A DNA stretch of 8,218 nucleotides from JAWOJF01 sp046481785 (lineage in GTDB: Bacteria; Bacteroidota; Ignavibacteria; Ignavibacteriales; Ignavibacteriaceae): the NCBI GenBank assembly GCA_046481785.1, contig JAWOJF010000322.1, forward strand, positions 1 to 8,218. The letters run 5' to 3'. Below are positions 7,455-8,218 of the stretch, piece by piece. A program made the position numbers and the translations under genes. The stretch's first letter is position 1; each line of letters opens with the position of its first letter. Below the pieces are notes generated by a model that was not told the DNA's origin, made no database searches, and saw only the letters and a program-made list of their open reading frames with translations.

Positions 7455-8218
7455 TTATTTAACTCTAAACTCAAGGATATTGTAAATATTAAGCTCTGAC
7501 ATTGTAAACGATAGTTTATCATTCTCATACCGGACATCTTTTAACTCTGTGCTGGTTTTGTCAGGGGTATATAATTTCAGGCTGTTTTCTTTTATTACAT
7601 CGGCAATATTTTTTAAATCAACATTAATCTTTACGTTTTTCAGGGGCTCGTTGTAATTAACAAAATGTAAAAAATACCTGTCAGTACCTTGTTTATGCAC
7701 TATATTTCCAGCAATGTACTCAGAACCGGATCCAACAGAGATAATTTGGGAACCGGTTAGTTCAGTTATTTTATTAACCAAATTTTTTCGTCCTTCACCC
7801 GAATCTAATTCTTTTAAAGTACCTATAGGCATGCGGACATCTGCCATATCACTTAATTCTTTTGTACTTCCTATAGTTATAACTTTTCCACCGCTCTCTT
7901 TAAACTGTTTAATCAATTCAATTGTGTTTTTATCTATCCATTGTATGTCGGGCAGAACAAGTGTCTTATACTTTTTTAGAATTTCAACATTGTTTAATCG
8001 ATGAAGCAATACTATTTCATACATTACATTCATTTCTGCTAAAGTATTATAGAGATTATCTCTCTTAAGTGATACTTCAAAACTGGGGACAAGCGGCGGG
8101 GCTATAATTCCTATATTACTAACTGTAAAAACTTCAGTAAACAGATCTTTATGATCATCAAGGAAGGTATAGTATTGAACAATATTATTCCATATCTCCA
8201 TTGCAAGTTCATTATCTT
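7455..8218 (-). CDS. C-terminal part of a glycosidase-like protein with Rossmann-like domain (N-terminus beyond window edge)
   Basis: The reading frame is open to the right edge. The Met encoded at 8201 is preceded in frame by Asp-Asn-Glu-Leu-Ala, so it is probably internal and the true start lies outside. About 253 residues are visible. Counting from that Met, residues about 1-25 look like the last helix of a barrel. A Rossmann-like domain follows, with TLVLPDIQW (80-88) and ESGGKVITIGST (102-113). A C-terminal beta domain has FLHFVNYN (177-184) and ends in ELNIYNILEFRVK. The same landmarks in the same order occur in the lipoprotein at 2970-5144 (IILPRIP, KGGKIIVLGS, HLVNYN, LNIYGLAKI) and, more loosely, in the protein at 925-2910. 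It is therefore most likely a third member of this GHL6/GH42-like family. The catalytic barrel is not visible, so activity cannot be judged. The stop is TAA, followed by a hairpin and then the GH36 gene. Confidence 0.8.
   Translation of the reverse strand, partial: DNELAMEIWNNIVQYYTFLDDHKDLFTEVFTVSNIGIIAPPLVPSFEVSLKRDNLYNTLAEMNVMYEIVLLHRLNNVEILKKYKTLVLPDIQWIDKNTIELIKQFKESGGKVITIGSTKELSDMADVRMPIGTLKELDSGEGRKNLVNKITELTGSQIISVGSGSEYIAGNIVHKQGTDRYFLHFVNYNEPLKNVKINVDLKNIADVIKENSLKLYTPDKTSTELKDVRYENDKLSFTMSELNIYNILEFRVK

Noticed and set aside
8199..8201. Met codon as the true start of the right-edge gene
   Set aside because: The frame stays open upstream to the window edge, no signal peptide follows this Met, and the domain order implies a missing N-terminal barrel.
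1..8218. CRISPR arrays, tRNA/rRNA genes, insertion sequences or prophage elements
   Set aside because: I saw no regularly spaced direct repeats, no RNA-gene landmarks, no transposase or integrase motifs and no terminal inverted repeats; almost all the sequence is accounted for by five genes.

Overview
The window is an AT-rich stretch (by eye clearly below 50% G+C, not counted) in which every credible gene lies on the minus strand. The genes form one tight block, and all four with a visible N-terminus encode exported carbohydrate-active enzymes. The style suggests a Gram-negative bacterium of the Bacteroidota/Ignavibacteriota/FCB type: lipoproteins with short lipoboxes, weak purine-rich ribosome sites, AT-rich spacers and clustered secreted glycosidases. 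This is inference from style; no taxonomic marker is present.

In transcription order (right to left) the layout is as follows. (1) 8218-7455: the C-terminal part of a glycosidase-like protein, with a Rossmann-like beta-galactosidase-trimerisation-type domain and a C-terminal beta domain; its start lies beyond the right edge. (2) 7340-5220: a complete GH36 alpha-galactosidase-like lipoprotein. (3) 5144-2970: a complete 724-residue lipoprotein with a TIM-barrel glycosidase-like domain, a Rossmann-like domain and a beta domain. (4) 2910-925: a complete 661-residue secreted protein of the same architecture. (5) 885-1: the N-terminal 295 residues of a secreted GH18 chitinase-like enzyme that runs off the left edge. 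Gaps between genes are 114, 75, 59 and 39 bases, with no opposing gene and no obvious strong terminator, so a single operon is likely. The two largest gaps contain inverted repeats that could fold in the mRNA.

The most interesting point is the near-repetition of one poorly characterised architecture. Genes 3 and 4 of the block, and the visible end of gene 1, share the same C-terminal layout (LP motif, GGK/KGK turn, terminal beta domain). The two complete ones also share a DG-x-x-x-D signature in the barrel. They resemble the hypothetical glycosyl hydrolase families (GHL6-like, distantly like GH42/GH151-type enzymes), for which I cannot name a substrate. Next to a GH36 alpha-galactosidase and a GH18 enzyme they suggest a saccharification locus for a complex galactose- and/or GlcNAc-containing glycan. 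No SusC/SusD pair, transporter, sulfatase or regulator is visible, so a canonical polysaccharide utilisation locus cannot be claimed from this window.
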